This document shows, one piece after another, positions 11,131-22,190 of a stretch of 64,000 bases of DNA. Every line of letters begins with the position of its first letter. Positions within the stretch are counted from its first letter, which is position 1. Source of the DNA: Liolophura sinensis (lineage: Eukaryota > Mollusca > Polyplacophora > Chitonida > Chitonidae); NCBI RefSeq assembly GCF_032854445.1, contig NC_088307.1:27382547-27446546 (forward strand). Direction: 5' to 3'. The position numbers and the translations under genes are program-made. Under the pieces are notes generated by a model. That model made no database searches. It was not told the DNA's origin and was given only the letters and a program-made list of their open reading frames with translations.

Positions 11131-11483
11131 TCACCTACACCGGCTTTAAAGACACTTATGACAACAAAACACAACATTTGACAATTAAAACAGCTGACTG
11201 AAACTACATGTACTTACAGCCGATCCTTCATTCCTGTGATATGAGTGAGGCAAAAAGACAAGAAAACACTTCTTGATAATACTATATCAAACAAAGGTTG
11301 TGCTAAACTTCATGTTTGAGAAGAACTGATAGTTCTACACAGACCGACAGACGCATGTGCGAACGGATAACTACGAGGTACATGTAGGCATCTTTGTATC
11401 CAAGTCAAAAAACTTAGATTGTTTCCACACATATGTACCTATGTCTGACTCATGCGTGGGAAGGTCTGTTTGCGTATGCATGG

Positions 11484-11577
11484 GCTTCTGACGGGCTCTG
11501 CCCAATTTCCTCCATCTTATAAGTGAAATATTCTTGAGTACGGAGTACAATACCAATCAAATAAGTAAATAAATAAA
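11484..11577 (+). mobile_element. SINE family A, 3' fragment
   Basis: GGGCTCTGCCCAATTTCCTC, then GTGAAATATTCTTGAGTACG and ACCAATCAAATAAGTAAATA: the standard 3' end of family A. Confidence 0.85.
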
Positions 11578-11818
11578 TGCTGTTTGACGACATATAATGT
11601 ATTACATGTATGCAAATTAGGTTTGGCAACATACATGTATATGTACTTATATGTACCAAATTAGATTTGACCACATATATGTACTTGTATATATGCAAAT
11701 TAGATTTGCATCTAACATTTATGCACTATGTTATGTATGCAAATTAGGTGTGACAATATATATGTACTTATATGTATGCAAATTAGATTTGACAACATAT
11801 ATGAACTTGTATGAGTTG
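11578..11818. repeat. Degenerate repeat block with four ATGCAAAT octamers
   Basis: Irregular units built from ATGTACTTATATGTATGCAA and ATTAGATTTGACAACATAT. ATGCAAAT occurs at 11610, 11693, 11737 and 11776. It could be a simple minisatellite; regulatory use is only a possibility. Confidence 0.75.
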
Positions 11819-11819
11819 T

Positions 11820-11885
11820 ATGAGTGAAATATTCTTGAGTGTCATGTAAAAATAATCAAATAAATAACCAATCAAATAAATCAAT
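11820..11885 (+). mobile_element. SINE family A, short 3' remnant
   Basis: GTGAAATATTCTTGAGTG followed by CAATCAAATAAAT, the last ~65 bp of the element. Confidence 0.7.
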
Positions 11886-11943
11886 ATCGCATGGCAAAGT
11901 GAAGATCTTCTGAGTGGAGTCTGCATCCTCCATAAAAACTTAC

Positions 11944-12122
11944 GTTGGCATTCAAATGCATCTGTGGTGGTGGCTACTCGCCAGGGTCTGTCGTTGTAGA
12001 AGGGCAGACACTGGCCGCAGTCTGGCCCCATGGTGTTGTGTTCACATTTACACACAAGACGATCCTCCAGACCCTGACCGGTCTGGCTGATACACTCGCT
12101 GGCATGGCCATTACATTTACAC
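11944..12122 (-). CDS. Laminin gamma exon 4: LE repeat 1
   Basis: Encodes [58 protein letters not shown], about residues 272-332. This is the first LE repeat, immediately after the LN domain, with the hallmark NDRPWR. Acceptor TTTGTTCCAG, donor CAAC|GTAAGT. Enters phase 2, leaves phase 1. Confidence 0.97.
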
Positions 12123-12171
12123 CTGGAACAAAGAAAGACAGTGACTAGTTTTACACGTAGAGTAAGGTACA

Positions 12172-12366
12172 CCATTTCCTCAACCTTTTCATATATGAAA
12201 GGGCAATTTTCACTGCAATTCATGCACATTTTGAATTTGATTTACGAGACTAAACTGCATTGGTTGGATTAGCAAAATTTCAGGGCTTCCTAAAAAGTAT
12301 AATTTTATCAGTATACGCCCAAAATTGCCTTCAGAATATGCTTGATTTAAACACCTTGCAAATATG
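12172..12366 (+). mobile_element. MITE-like element, family D, copy 1
   Basis: Begins TTTCCTCAACCTTTTCATAT and contains CATTGGTTGGATTAGC and TCAGGGCTTC, shared with copies at 13445 (opposite strand), 14610 and 25845. Better copies end in GAAAAGGTTGA(G/A)GAATT, the inverse of the start, so this is a short terminal-inverted-repeat element; the right arm is lost here. Confidence 0.75.
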
Positions 12367-12389
12367 TGAAATCGTTACACTAACACGAT

Positions 12390-12760
12390 TTTTACATTTA
12401 CAAGTGGAACAAAGAAACAGGTGTAAAAGTACATGAACTTTTACACCTGCAAGTACAGTAATGTACTGTTAATCTTACACCTGGAACACACAAACAAGGC
12501 CATTACTTTTACACCTGAAATAGAGAAACATGGTTGTTACAGTTACACCTGAAATAGGGAAACATGGTTGTTAGAGTTACACCTGAAATAGCGAAACGTG
12601 GTTGTTATAGTTGCACATGAAATGGAGACAGTTTAAGTTATTAAATTTATAACTGAATTAGAGTAAAATCGTAGTTTCAGTCACATAAACACTTGGATAC
12701 CGTTACCAAGCATCTTAAATTTACACCTGGAATAGGGCATTCTGGGCATCACCTTTTAAT
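12390..12760. repeat. Repeats resembling the exon 4 acceptor boundary
   Basis: TTACACCTGGAAC/TTACACCTGAAATA recurs near 12476, 12509, 12543, 12577 and 12716, about 34 bp apart in the centre. On the minus strand this reads (T)TCCAG|GTGTAA, the sequence across the exon 4 acceptor at 12122-12124. Later copies are eroded. Confidence 0.7.
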
Positions 12761-13444
12761 ACACAGAACACAGGATGACTAAAACACACAAAGTTTATTC
12801 ACTCAAAACACAACAAATATATGTACTCATCTTCCACTTTTATATGTAACATTTAATAAAGGTATCATTTATTTATCTACCTTCTTATTTGATTGGTGAT
12901 TTAAAATTATGCCACACTGTTGGTAAGATTTTAACCAGCTCCATTCACAAATGCCTGTTCGGGTATATGTCCGTATCTACCATATCTAAATGCTTGGCAA
13001 CATATACTATAGCACAACTCCTAACACAGAGATACACATAACAGAATACACAAGAAACCATGCATCCTGTGATATTTAGGAAGAGGGTGAAAACAGAACA
13101 AAACGTCCACAGATATTTTTTTCTAACATGCTTGACAACTCTGTAGGATGCACCTATTCGTTCCAAGTAATAGAGAATAAACATAACTTTGAAGAAAGTC
13201 AAAGGCCCTCACCCTCCACTTCACCTTTGTGTTTACTTGTTTTCTTTTCTTTTCATGGTATCATTGCTGGTTTAGCTGCCGTGAACATTGTTAGGTCTTT
13301 TTATCTAACTTTTGAACTAATTGTTGTATGAATTATATATTCCCTGATGATGGCATGAATGTATGTTGAAATATAGATCTCTTGTAATCTTTCAACCGTT
13401 TCAGACGTTTGCACGGAGTTTAATCAGGCATAGTCTTACAGCTT

Positions 13445-13606
13445 TATTCTGCATATACACTAATAAGACTGTGCTTTTTATGAAGCCCTGAAACTGGCCA
13501 ATCCAGACAATGTAGTTTTGTCCCCACAATCAACTTAAAAATGTGCATAAATTGCACTGAAAGTTGCTCATGTTTGAAAAGGTTGAGGAATTAGGGTACC
13601 ACAATG
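13445..13606 (-). mobile_element. MITE-like element, family D, copy 2 (inverted)
   Basis: Inverse orientation of the 12172 copy: GAAGCCCTGAAACTGGCCAA, then AATGTGCATAAATT and GAAAAGGTTGAGGAATTAGG at the end. Confidence 0.75.
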
Positions 13607-14609
13607 ACAGCCTTGAATTTCTTAGAGTTATCTTTATTCTCTATTAATTGGTAACTCTATGAATTAAGTTTCAATCTGGAATTTACACAAGGCCATCTTA
13701 AAGCAACCAGGAACATGATGTCGCATCACTTGTACCTCAGGCAAATATGGTTAAGACGTAAAACAGGGTTTGGGCAACCTTAGCGGAAACTGCTTTGTCC
13801 CTGGACAGAAACAACTCATTCTATACTGATCTATAAAAATTGGTAAGGATTTTTTCCTCTCCGCAATGTTTTGCTTACTTTGAACTGTGATACCTCAGTT
13901 ATGCAACATTATCAAAATAAAAAGAGTTACTTTTATAAATTTCACACGAGATATTTTACTTATGTTATGTATACCTTTGGTCTAGTGATGTCATTTGTTT
14001 TAAACAGGTGACTGATTTCGTTTTTGACAGACTCTGCCGAACACAACAGAGCCAGTGGGTCTATAATCACCTCACTTATTAACATGGATATTCATACAAG
14101 TGTTACACCATTAACATGATCCATATGGTACAGGCTTTTCTCCAGAACATTTCCAAATCCTTATTACGGGTAATACCACCAGCTTCACAAGGCCCACATG
14201 CTGGTAATAGCATTTTCAAGTACTAGTCTTAATAATTAGGTCAAAAGGTCACGTATTGTTCACAGATTTCCTGGTTGAACCTTTTATCTTCACTGCATGG
14301 TTAAGTACATGCTGGTATTCATACAGGTCTTATATGTAACTTACTCCTCAAACTGACCTTCAATTACCATAAATAATGTAAAATTTTGTCCAAGCAAACT
14401 TTATACCCATTTTGCCTCATTACCACAGAGTTTCATTGATTTTAGATACAAGAAAGGTGTTTTGGGGTTGGTATATCTTAGTGCAAAGATACAAGTTTCA
14501 ATATTAATATTTTAGAACCTGTATGAGCCTCTGAAAATGTCCCAGTTCAGCGGATTGTTCAGCGAATTGGAAAAACCATGGTTAATATTCCAGACTGTCC
14601 AATGTCTCA

Positions 14610-14822
14610 CACAACCTTTTCGCATATGAAAGAGCAACTTTTAGTTAAATTTATACACATTTTTAATTTGATTTTGGAGGCAAAACTACAATGAATTGGT
14701 GGAATTGCCAATTTCAGGGCTTCACAAAAAATATAAGTTAATCAGTCTACACATAATAATGTCTTCAAAATATGTTTCCATATACACCTTGCAAACATTT
14801 GAAAAGGTTGAAGAATTTCCTT
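14610..14822 (+). mobile_element. MITE-like element, family D, copy 3
   Basis: Most complete copy: left arm ACAACCTTTTCGCATATGAA, right arm TTTGAAAAGGTTGAAGAATT, internal TTTCAGGGCTTCACAAA. The two arms are inverted repeats. Confidence 0.78.
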
Positions 14823-15037
14823 TGCTTAACCATGCCGTGATGTCAAACCTCAAAATCAGCAGCTGAATTTACCGTAACTTAAACATGTGGTAAATGATCT
14901 AAACTTTCTCCCCACCGAATCAAGTTATTTCTGCATACACTGATGGAAAATATGCATAAAATACAGGGGTTGTTAAGAGCTATAAAATATGCCACATGAA
15001 AGGGCAACTGAACTGCACACCTGTGCTTTGACATTAC

Positions 15038-15168
15038 CTGGCGCCGACAGCCAAATCTGAGATGGCATAGAAGTAGGATTTCAGCACCTGTGGGTCCTCG
15101 AACACTTCGTCTCCAAATGTGTTGAGTCGAGTCAGCACTATCATGATCTTTGAGGCCGTTACCCATTC
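15038..15168 (-). CDS. Laminin gamma exon 3: end of LN domain
   Basis: Encodes [44 protein letters not shown], about residues 229-272, the C-terminal end of the laminin N-terminal domain. The LNTFGDEVF and YAISD motifs are characteristic of gamma chains. Acceptor GTCTTCCAG, donor CCAG|GTAATG. Enters phase 0, leaves phase 2. Confidence 0.97.
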
Positions 15169-15282
15169 CTGGAAGACATGAACAGGGGAATGGTAAGCCA
15201 GGAAACATACACGTTGTTCATTTAACGTTTTCTCTGGTAACAGTTTCAACACAATATAAACTTAGACTTGGTAGCTAGGTTT

Positions 15283-15743
15283 CTAGCATTCCACAATCAC
15301 TCCCCTAGCCTTCTGCCTATAGTATACAAGTTATGGTTGTGATTGGTGAGTATATGGTGCTGTATGCCACTAGTTCACCACTAGCTCACTTGTAGTAGGC
15401 TTCCAGCATTCCACAATCACTCCCCTAGACTTCTGCCTGTAGTATACAAGTTATGGTTGTGGTTGGTGAGTATATGGTGCTGTATGCCACTAGCTCACCA
15501 CTAGCACACTTGTAGTAGGCTTCTAGCATTCCACAATCACTCCCCTAGCCTTCTGCCTATAGTATACAAGTTATGGTTGTGGTTGGTGAGTATATGGTGC
15601 CGTATGCCACTAGTTCACCACTACCACACTTGTAGTAGGCTTCTAGCATTCCACAATCACTCCTCTAGACTTCTGCCTATAGTATACAAGTTATGGTTGT
15701 GGTTGGTGAGTATATGGTGCCGTATGCCACTAGCTCACCACTG
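15283..15743. repeat. 120-bp tandem repeat, about 3.8 copies
   Basis: TTCCACAATCACTCC recurs exactly 120 bp apart (15288, 15408, 15528, 15648), with few differences among copies. Confidence 0.97.
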
Positions 15744-16002
15744 CCAATTGTGTACTTTAAGTTATCAGAATGCTGAGAAGGAAATATGGGGATTTAAACC
15801 CTGGTTGTGAAATTTTTAAAAATGACGTCAACCAAAAGTTAGTTCAGTTTTGCTGGGTTTGAATATACCTTTTATGGGCATGGCCTGCAGCTCTGACAAG
15901 TGTATCATACTGTATGTCAACATTTTAACCCATCTGATCAGCCAGTGGCAACTGAGAATAACAGATGATGTAGGGACATGTATCTACACATGTACTTGGG
16001 GT

Positions 16003-16342
16003 TTTACTTAACAACTTTTAGTTATTTGACCAGTGTATACAATGGCGACAATTAGGTGTGTGCACACATACATACTAGCTGTGTCTTTTTGTGGCAGTCT
16101 AAGTCCATGCTACCAAATCGCTGCCGGCACTGAAGTATCATACCGATGACACAAGAGATAACAACCCACCCACTCATATTATAGTGACAATGGGCAAACC
16201 AGTACTGTTTCCTTGCACCAACCCCTCAGTGTGGAGTGCCGGAACAAGTACCTTTTTTCAAAACCTCTGGTGTGACCTGACCCAGGTTTGATCCCAGGTA
16301 TGCCAACGTCTAGGCGGGCTCTCAAATCATTAGGCCACCAAA
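16003..16342 (-). mobile_element. SINE family C, near full length
   Basis: Minus-strand copy: tRNA-like head at the right (GGTTTGATCCCAGG on the plus strand near 16287; GGTGGCCTAATGATTTGAG on minus). Body with GTGTCTTTTTGTGGCAG and CTGAAGTATCATACC. Confidence 0.82.
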
Positions 16343-16811
16343 GTGGTCCAAGGCTGCTAATATATGTATATCCAGGTGTTTAGTAGACCACTTTGTATGT
16401 CATTGCACACTCATGAATATTCATGGCGTATATATACAGGTACACAGTATATGTAGAAAAGTACCTGGACATCATTGTGGAGCAGGAACAGGTTTTACAA
16501 TGTCATCAGCTAGACATCTTATCCACCTGAATAATTAATGCTTGGTGACAACTTTTTTTCACTGTTTTACGATTCAATTATTTCTCTACTATCATCAGGC
16601 ATTTGTCCACTACAAATATACTTCATTTACACATTTTGTTTGGTTTGTTCATATATGACATCACAAAGTTCCTTTATGAATAACAACTTCTCAGTTTTTT
16701 CTTGCGACGTTTGGATGTATATTCTACCATACTTATTGAGTAAGTGAAGAATAACAAAGAAAATCCTAATTTACATACAAGCAGTGTAGACAAATACAGA
16801 GAAAACAAGAA

Positions 16812-17084
16812 TATATATTTATTTATTTGACTGGTGTTTTACGCCGTACTCCAGAATATTTCACTTATACCACGGTATAAGTCCGGGGGAAACCCACGAC
16901 TATCCGCAGGTTGCTGACGGACCCACGAAAATCTGCAGGTTGCTCATAAACCTTTTTGTGTATGGCCGGAAAGGAAGCCAGCATGAGCTGGACTTGGAAT
17001 TCACAGCACCTACATTGGTGGGAGGCTTCTGGATCATTGCGGCGCTGGCATGATAACTCAGCCACTCAGCGGCCCTCTAGGCCT
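16812..17084 (-). mobile_element. SINE family A, near full length
   Basis: Minus-strand copy from the tail TATTTATTTATTTGACTGGT to the tRNA-like head GGCCGCTGAGTGGCTGAGTT. A stretch with CCGCAGGTTGCTGACGGACC is partly duplicated internally (16903-16950). Confidence 0.85.
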
Positions 17085-17399
17085 GTTAAACAACTTATTG
17101 ATATATACATGTACATGTAGACCAATGACAGACTCAGCCATCTTTTGAGCAATATACATGTACATTGTAGAACAAATTTTATTCTGATATCCTTAATTGT
17201 ACTGTTCTCAATCATTCTGCTAATAAGAAAGGCTAGGAGGGACTTTTCTTTGGCCAGATATCAGACATATTCCCTGACTGAAAATCATCGCTAAATCTGC
17301 AAAAGCTGGAATTGAGCCTGTGACCTCATAGCTGAAAGCTAACTGGCTGTTACAAGGACAACGCCATAGCTGAATGTGCTATGGAAGGAACCAAGAAGA

Positions 17400-17545
17400 G
17401 TCCAGTGGAGATACACAAAAATCTAAAGGTTGCCGACAGACCATCCCACATATGGTCAGAGAGGAGGCCAGCATGAGATAGGTTTGAACTCACACTGACT
17501 GCACTGATGAGAGGCTCTTGGGTCACTGCACCGCGCTATGCAGGA
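17400..17545 (-). mobile_element. SINE family A, head fragment
   Basis: Minus-strand fragment with GGTTTGAACTCACACTGACT and GAGAGGCTCTTGGGTCACTG; the 3' body is missing. Confidence 0.7.
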
Positions 17546-18387
17546 TTTACTCCACCTCGTGTTTGCTACATGGTTTTATTGTCAATTTGAACTTTGGACT
17601 TACTTGGAATATTTTCAAAAATGTGACAGTTAAAATGTGTCCGTTAAAATGGCAAGTCTATAATTTAGCGTTACACCAAAGTTTAATAACACAGTTTTAG
17701 CAAATAACTGCCACACCTGAACTATTAAAGGTTACATGAAAGGTTTGGTTTTTATACTGAGTGTATGACAGGCCCAACATACGAAAGTACCAAAAAAAGC
17801 TTCTCATCTTTCTGCTTAGGGTGTAAAACTACCAATCTGGACATTAAGGACATGTAGCCTGCTGTGGTGACGTCAAGGAAGACAGGCATCAAAACAGCTT
17901 TGCTAAGAGCAGAGCCCAAACTGGGGGAGCCAAGCTGCTGCTACTTTCCCAGTATGTTCAAAGACAATGTCCTTTGTGAATATTTCCGACAACCGACAGA
18001 AAATATGCATAAAATACAGGGATTAAAAAGAAACATAAAATATGCCTCAAAAGCGAGATATTCTTTTTGGCATATCTGTCTTAATTTTCCTTCAAAGCAT
18101 ACTCTTTATTTCATAGTACCTTTTTTAATCAACCAAATCTTGCAGTCCCAATCATCCCCTTTTAATTAAACAGGGAGCCAGTTACCTGGGGGGGGGGGTC
18201 TAGCAGTACCACCTGTACAGGTGAAGCTTGCGTGTTTGGGATGGAGAGGTAAGTTTAATTTCTGTGTGTGTGAGGAGGGGGAGGTGATGTTCAATATTGA
18301 TGTCACATTAAAGTCTTCAACATTAGTACATATCTCTTGTCTAATTTACCGTAACAAGATCATTACTGTTTTTACTTTCAGTGTCAC

Positions 18388-18722
18388 TGGCCCAGATAGC
18401 ACAGCTGGTAGAGCATCCGCTTCGAAAGCGGTAGATCCAGGATCAATCCTGACTCAAATCACACCTAACACTTTAAAAGAGCAAGTTGTAGCTTCCTCGC
18501 TTGGCATTATTCAGCAAGGGGATATTGCAACGACTGGTTGATCCGCATCAGTATCATGGCTCAGGCGGGGTGGATTACTTGCCTTCGGTAAGTCGTCTCA
18601 GTGAAGCATCACTAGATAAAAGAGCAGTGGAAATCCACCTTAAGGATTCCTTCGTCGTCCCATGACTGAAGAAGTGGTGAGTACGACATTAAACCCCAAG
18701 CACTCACTCACTCACTCACACT
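18388..18722 (+). mobile_element. tRNA-derived SINE, family B, full length
   Basis: Plus-strand copy with a clear tRNA-like head: TAGCACAGCTGGTAGAGC (A box) and AGGATCAATCC (B box), including an anticodon-arm-like GCTTCGAAAGC. The body has GAAATCCACCTTAAGG and the tail CACTCACTCACTCACTCAC. It looks like a tRNA gene at first sight but lacks an acceptor stem. Confidence 0.9.
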
Positions 18723-19727
18723 TTCAGTGTATATTTAAATATTTCTGTCACTTAAGAAAACAGTTAACAGGTATTGTATTTTACCTGCATGAAGTTATTT
18801 CTCTAAGTGACACTTCTTTAAATTACTTTCTCTAAGTAATTCTGCTGGATTCCTCAAAATTATCAATGTAGGGTCACTTAAGAATATTTTTTTTTAAAAT
18901 TTGAATGATTTGTTATCAGAATGACTTATGCACTCGCATCAAAATATCATTTTATAGTTTTGCATGCTTCTGAACGTGTCTCATTAATTGCAAAGCTTTG
19001 GGAGACATACAGGATTTTTGGGTCAAAACTAAAAGTTAACAAGTATCTCGTCTGACCCCCACAATGATATCTACATGTGTATGTAAGGTCTTCGCACCTT
19101 CAGCATCCTTCCTGCAAGTTCTATTGTCAAGTCAAAAAATATGAGGATCAGTAGGAAGCCAGACAATTCTTAACAGCAATATGGGCAATAATAGTCTGTG
19201 TTTTTCTTTGTATATTGTTATTTAAACAAGAATTGATCAACTTCCTGTCCCCAGTCAGAACACACAGACAACCATACGCCTGGAAGACAAGCGGCTGCAT
19301 CCTGCTGTCAAAGTACCCGATGATTAAAGTCTACATAAAGTCTAAATTAGTGCGTTTCAAATAAAATGTAACAGAGAACAGTGCATGAACATTTTCTTCA
19401 CCAAGAATTTCAACAAAAACAATTATTTTGTAACGAGGGTTTTTGAGACCCTATGTTTCGATTTGTTTCAAAATATTTTGAGCGTCTAAAAATCCACTAA
19501 AACTTGTTAGAAAGATTCTAGAACATTCTTCAGAGATGATTTTTTATACAAAGGTTTCAGAATGTTGTCACATCAGTCACAGGTTTTTCTTCCAAAACAC
19601 CACCAAAATCTATCATGCTTTACATGCTCTTCATAGTGCAGCAAACCTTATAAGAAAATAAATGAACAATTTTGCCCCAGGCTTTACATTACATAGACTT
19701 CATCACACTTTAACACTAACTACATAC

Positions 19728-20029
19728 CTGAAGTTCTGGGCTGTTGTCGAAGTCATAAGCACTGGGTCGTCCCACTAAGGTACTGAAGGCCACCGTCCCT
19801 CCCGTCAATGGGGAGATGTCACTGTAATCATCGGTACATATCGCCCGCGCTTCGTTACCACGGCGAATAACCTGGTCCGTTCCCATGCTGAAGGTAGATT
19901 CACAGGAAGCACTATAGAACTGGAAAGGCTCCCACCCACTGTCTTCCCTTGTTTTCTTGTAGATGGCAAAACTCTCAGGACGGCTCGAGTGGAAGCGAAT
20001 CCTTACATATGTGATATCATAGGCTTTTT
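19728..20029 (-). CDS. Laminin gamma exon 2: LN domain core
   Basis: Encodes [40 protein letters not shown] and on through [20 protein letters not shown] to [10 protein letters not shown], about residues 128-228. This is the laminin N-terminal domain used for laminin polymerisation. Acceptor TTTCTTCCAG, donor TCAG|GTATGT. Enters phase 1, leaves phase 0. The length (302 bp) joins exon 1 and exon 3 exactly. The upstream intron is 17.6 kb. Confidence 0.97.
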
Positions 20030-20364
20030 CTGGAAGAAAATATAAAAAAGAAAAATTACTTCATCTTTAACGTAGAACAAAAATGCTAATCCCAGAACCA
20101 TAAATCTTAGACACTGCAGAAAGGTTAGCAGAAAGCTCACCTGTAGGAGACACACAAATGTAAAACTTCAGCTCAATACATAAAGCCCTGAAGTCAGGAA
20201 TTCTGTAATCTATGGTAATTAATAAGCACACAATGCATCAACAATGGAACAGCCCCCTGGTGTCACTGTGCTTTACATGGATGTAAAACCTTCCTTCAGT
20301 ACATACAGTACTTTTACAGACACCACCTCCTAACATTTACTTTAACATCAATTCTAATACACAA

Positions 20365-20730
20365 TATGCAATACGCAATTTTTCAGTCTTGACAACGCAG
20401 AGTCATATGACAATGCCGAGTCATATGACAATGCTGAGTCATATGACAATGCTGAGTCATATGACAACACAGTCATATGGCAATGCAGAGTCATATGACA
20501 AGGCATAGTCATATGACAACATGGAGTCATAACATGGAGTCATATAACATGGAGTCATATGACAATGCGGAGTCATATGGCAACAAGGAGTCATATGACA
20601 ACGAGGAGTCATACGACAACGAGGAGTCATACGATAACGAGGAGACATTAGATTTGTTTTCAAATACAATGTACTGTGTCTTCTTGTGGTAGGGCAAGTC
20701 CATGCTGCAAAAGTGCTACAAAGTGCTACT
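20365..20730 (-). mobile_element. SINE family C, left part, expanded by an internal 18-bp array
   Basis: Minus-strand SINE. Its 3' part starts at CAATTTTTCAGTC (20379) and resumes after the array with TACTGTGTCTTCTTGTGG and GTCCATGCTGCAAAAG. The remainder continues at 21495, beyond an hAT insertion. Confidence 0.78.
20396..20650. repeat. 18-bp tandem array (GAGTCATATGACAATGCT), about 14 copies
   Basis: Units of 16-18 bp with the palindrome CATATG. It lies exactly where family-C SINEs have AGTCATATGAC...GAGTCAT; in the copy at 7277 the two AGTCAT words are 18 bp apart, the same as the array period. Confidence 0.92.
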
Positions 20731-21494
20731 GAATCGCACACCTGAAGGCCAAAAAAATTCAAGTACTTAAAATACAAATTCAAGTACCTCAAACAACAGT
20801 CACAATCTCCGCTTTCGCGTACAAACTACGACAACAGGTGCAGCTTGAATACTTTTTTAGGTCCTTTCGTAAGCGTGGTACAGCCATGCCATGTCATTCG
20901 ACCGGTACGCAGCCTTGTATTCAACCTTCAGTCCGTGCAGACATCACTGATAATCAGACAACCCTTCATTGATTCTTATAAATTTTCCACTGTCCGTCAG
21001 AATAAAAAGTGCAGCTTAAAGGTGGACTCCAGGGTGGACTTGCCCCTACTGGAGACATTTATACTTTTGAGACCCAATCGGCAGTACACCCGATTGACAC
21101 TGCTGGCGTCGCTCACAAGCCAGTTCTTGAAATCTGAGAACCGCAGCCATTCATTGCTGAAACGACAGTTGCCTGGCATCTCTAATGCTTTTTTTTCATG
21201 CACCAAATCACTCTTAATGACTACAGCGTAAGTTCTTACAGCCAAATCAAAAAATCGCGATCTTAGCGCCCTCTGGTGGAGAAAAGAAATCTGCAGTGGC
21301 ACAAAAGTACGACCCCGTACATACCACTGGCGGCCGCCTTAGGTGCATGCCCGTTGCCAGTTGATTCATAGATTTTTACCACAGAATAACTTTCTGCATG
21401 TGACACAAACAAATCAAGTACTTTTAAGGACGTCCACATAAAAATGGTCAAATTCAAGTACTCTCAAGCTTTTCAAGAACCTGTGTGAACCCTG
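20731..21494 (-). mobile_element. Decayed hAT-like DNA element inserted in the SINE
   Basis: The right end on the minus strand reads CAGGGTTCACACAGGTTCTT, the type of end seen in hAT elements; the left end (CACACCTGAAGG...TTCAAGTACTT) is eroded. Inside, the minus-strand frame around 21000-21170 encodes CRFSNEWLRFSDFKNWLVSD followed by a C...G-K-S-x-L pattern, like the N-terminal zinc-finger region of hAT-type transposases. The catalytic part is absent, so it is non-autonomous. Confidence 0.68.
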
Positions 21495-21715
21495 CGGAGA
21501 CACCAGACATGACAGCCTACCCAGTCATGCACATTATACTGACACCGGGCCAACCAGTCATGTTTCCTTGCTCTAACCTTTCAGCATTGAGCACCCCCCA
21601 AGGGAGGCAGCAATAAGTACCATTCTGAAGCCTTTGGTATGACCCAGGTTTGAACTCAGGTCTCCAGATTTCAAGGCAGACATTCTATGACCACATTCTA
21701 GGACACAGTGTTATT
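21495..21715 (-). mobile_element. SINE family C, right part (tRNA-like head side)
   Basis: Resumes with GGAGACACCAGACATGACAG directly after the hAT end and runs to the head (GGTTTGAACTCAGGTC on the plus strand). Together with 20365-20730 it is one element. Confidence 0.82.
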
Positions 21716-21999
21716 GTGTGCTCCACATATTTGCAAAACCTTAACTCAATATCTGCAGCACTTTATAATAAACCACCCAAATCATTTATGTTAACATTGC
21801 TTTCTCTGTTGCTGAACGCTAATGCCAATACTCAGGGTTTGGCATAAATTATACTGAACTAAAAAGATCATATCATGACCAAATTTTAATGCCATCAGAT
21901 ATAATGGTAAGGCAAACCAGACAATTTTGGACTTGTCTTAACTGTACAATAGTCGCAAAGTTACATTTGTAGGCCTACATGTACATGTGAAAAATGGGC

Positions 22000-22190
22000 A
22001 AGTTTACGTCAGAAACAGGCAAATTTATATGTGAGAAACGAGTCAGTCTACATATGAGAAACCGTCACGTTTTCATGTAAGAAACAGGCAAGTTTACATG
22101 TGAGTAACAGGTCATTGTATGTGAGACAGGCAAACACATGTAAGAAATGGCAAGGCTTACATGTGAGAAACCGCTATGTTTACACAAAGT
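22000..22190. repeat. Degenerate ~25-bp repeats (TTTACATGTGAGAAAC)
   Basis: About seven irregular copies of (CA)AGTTTACATGTGAGAAACAGG. Confidence 0.75.

Larger units (their letters stand above)
8308..11943 (-). other. Laminin intron 4, repeat-filled
   Basis: Holds several SINE pieces, the 34-bp minisatellite (9744-10737), loose GAGTCACAAGG repeats (10965-11130) and an octamer-bearing repeat block (11578-11818). No coding exon is visible. Confidence 0.85.
12123..15037 (-). other. Laminin intron 3
   Basis: Contains three copies of an inverted-repeat element (12172, 13445, 14610) and repeats resembling the exon 4 acceptor (12390-12760). The rest, including 13607-14609, has no recognised structure. 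Confidence 0.8.
15169..19727 (-). other. Laminin intron 2
   Basis: 4.6 kb with a 120-bp array, three SINE families and a poly-G run (18187-18199). 18723-19727 shows nothing recognisable. Confidence 0.8.

Noticed and set aside
18400-18450. tRNA gene
   Set aside because: A and B boxes are present, but there is no paired acceptor stem and the sequence continues into the family-B SINE body; the same head recurs at 54197 and 61211.
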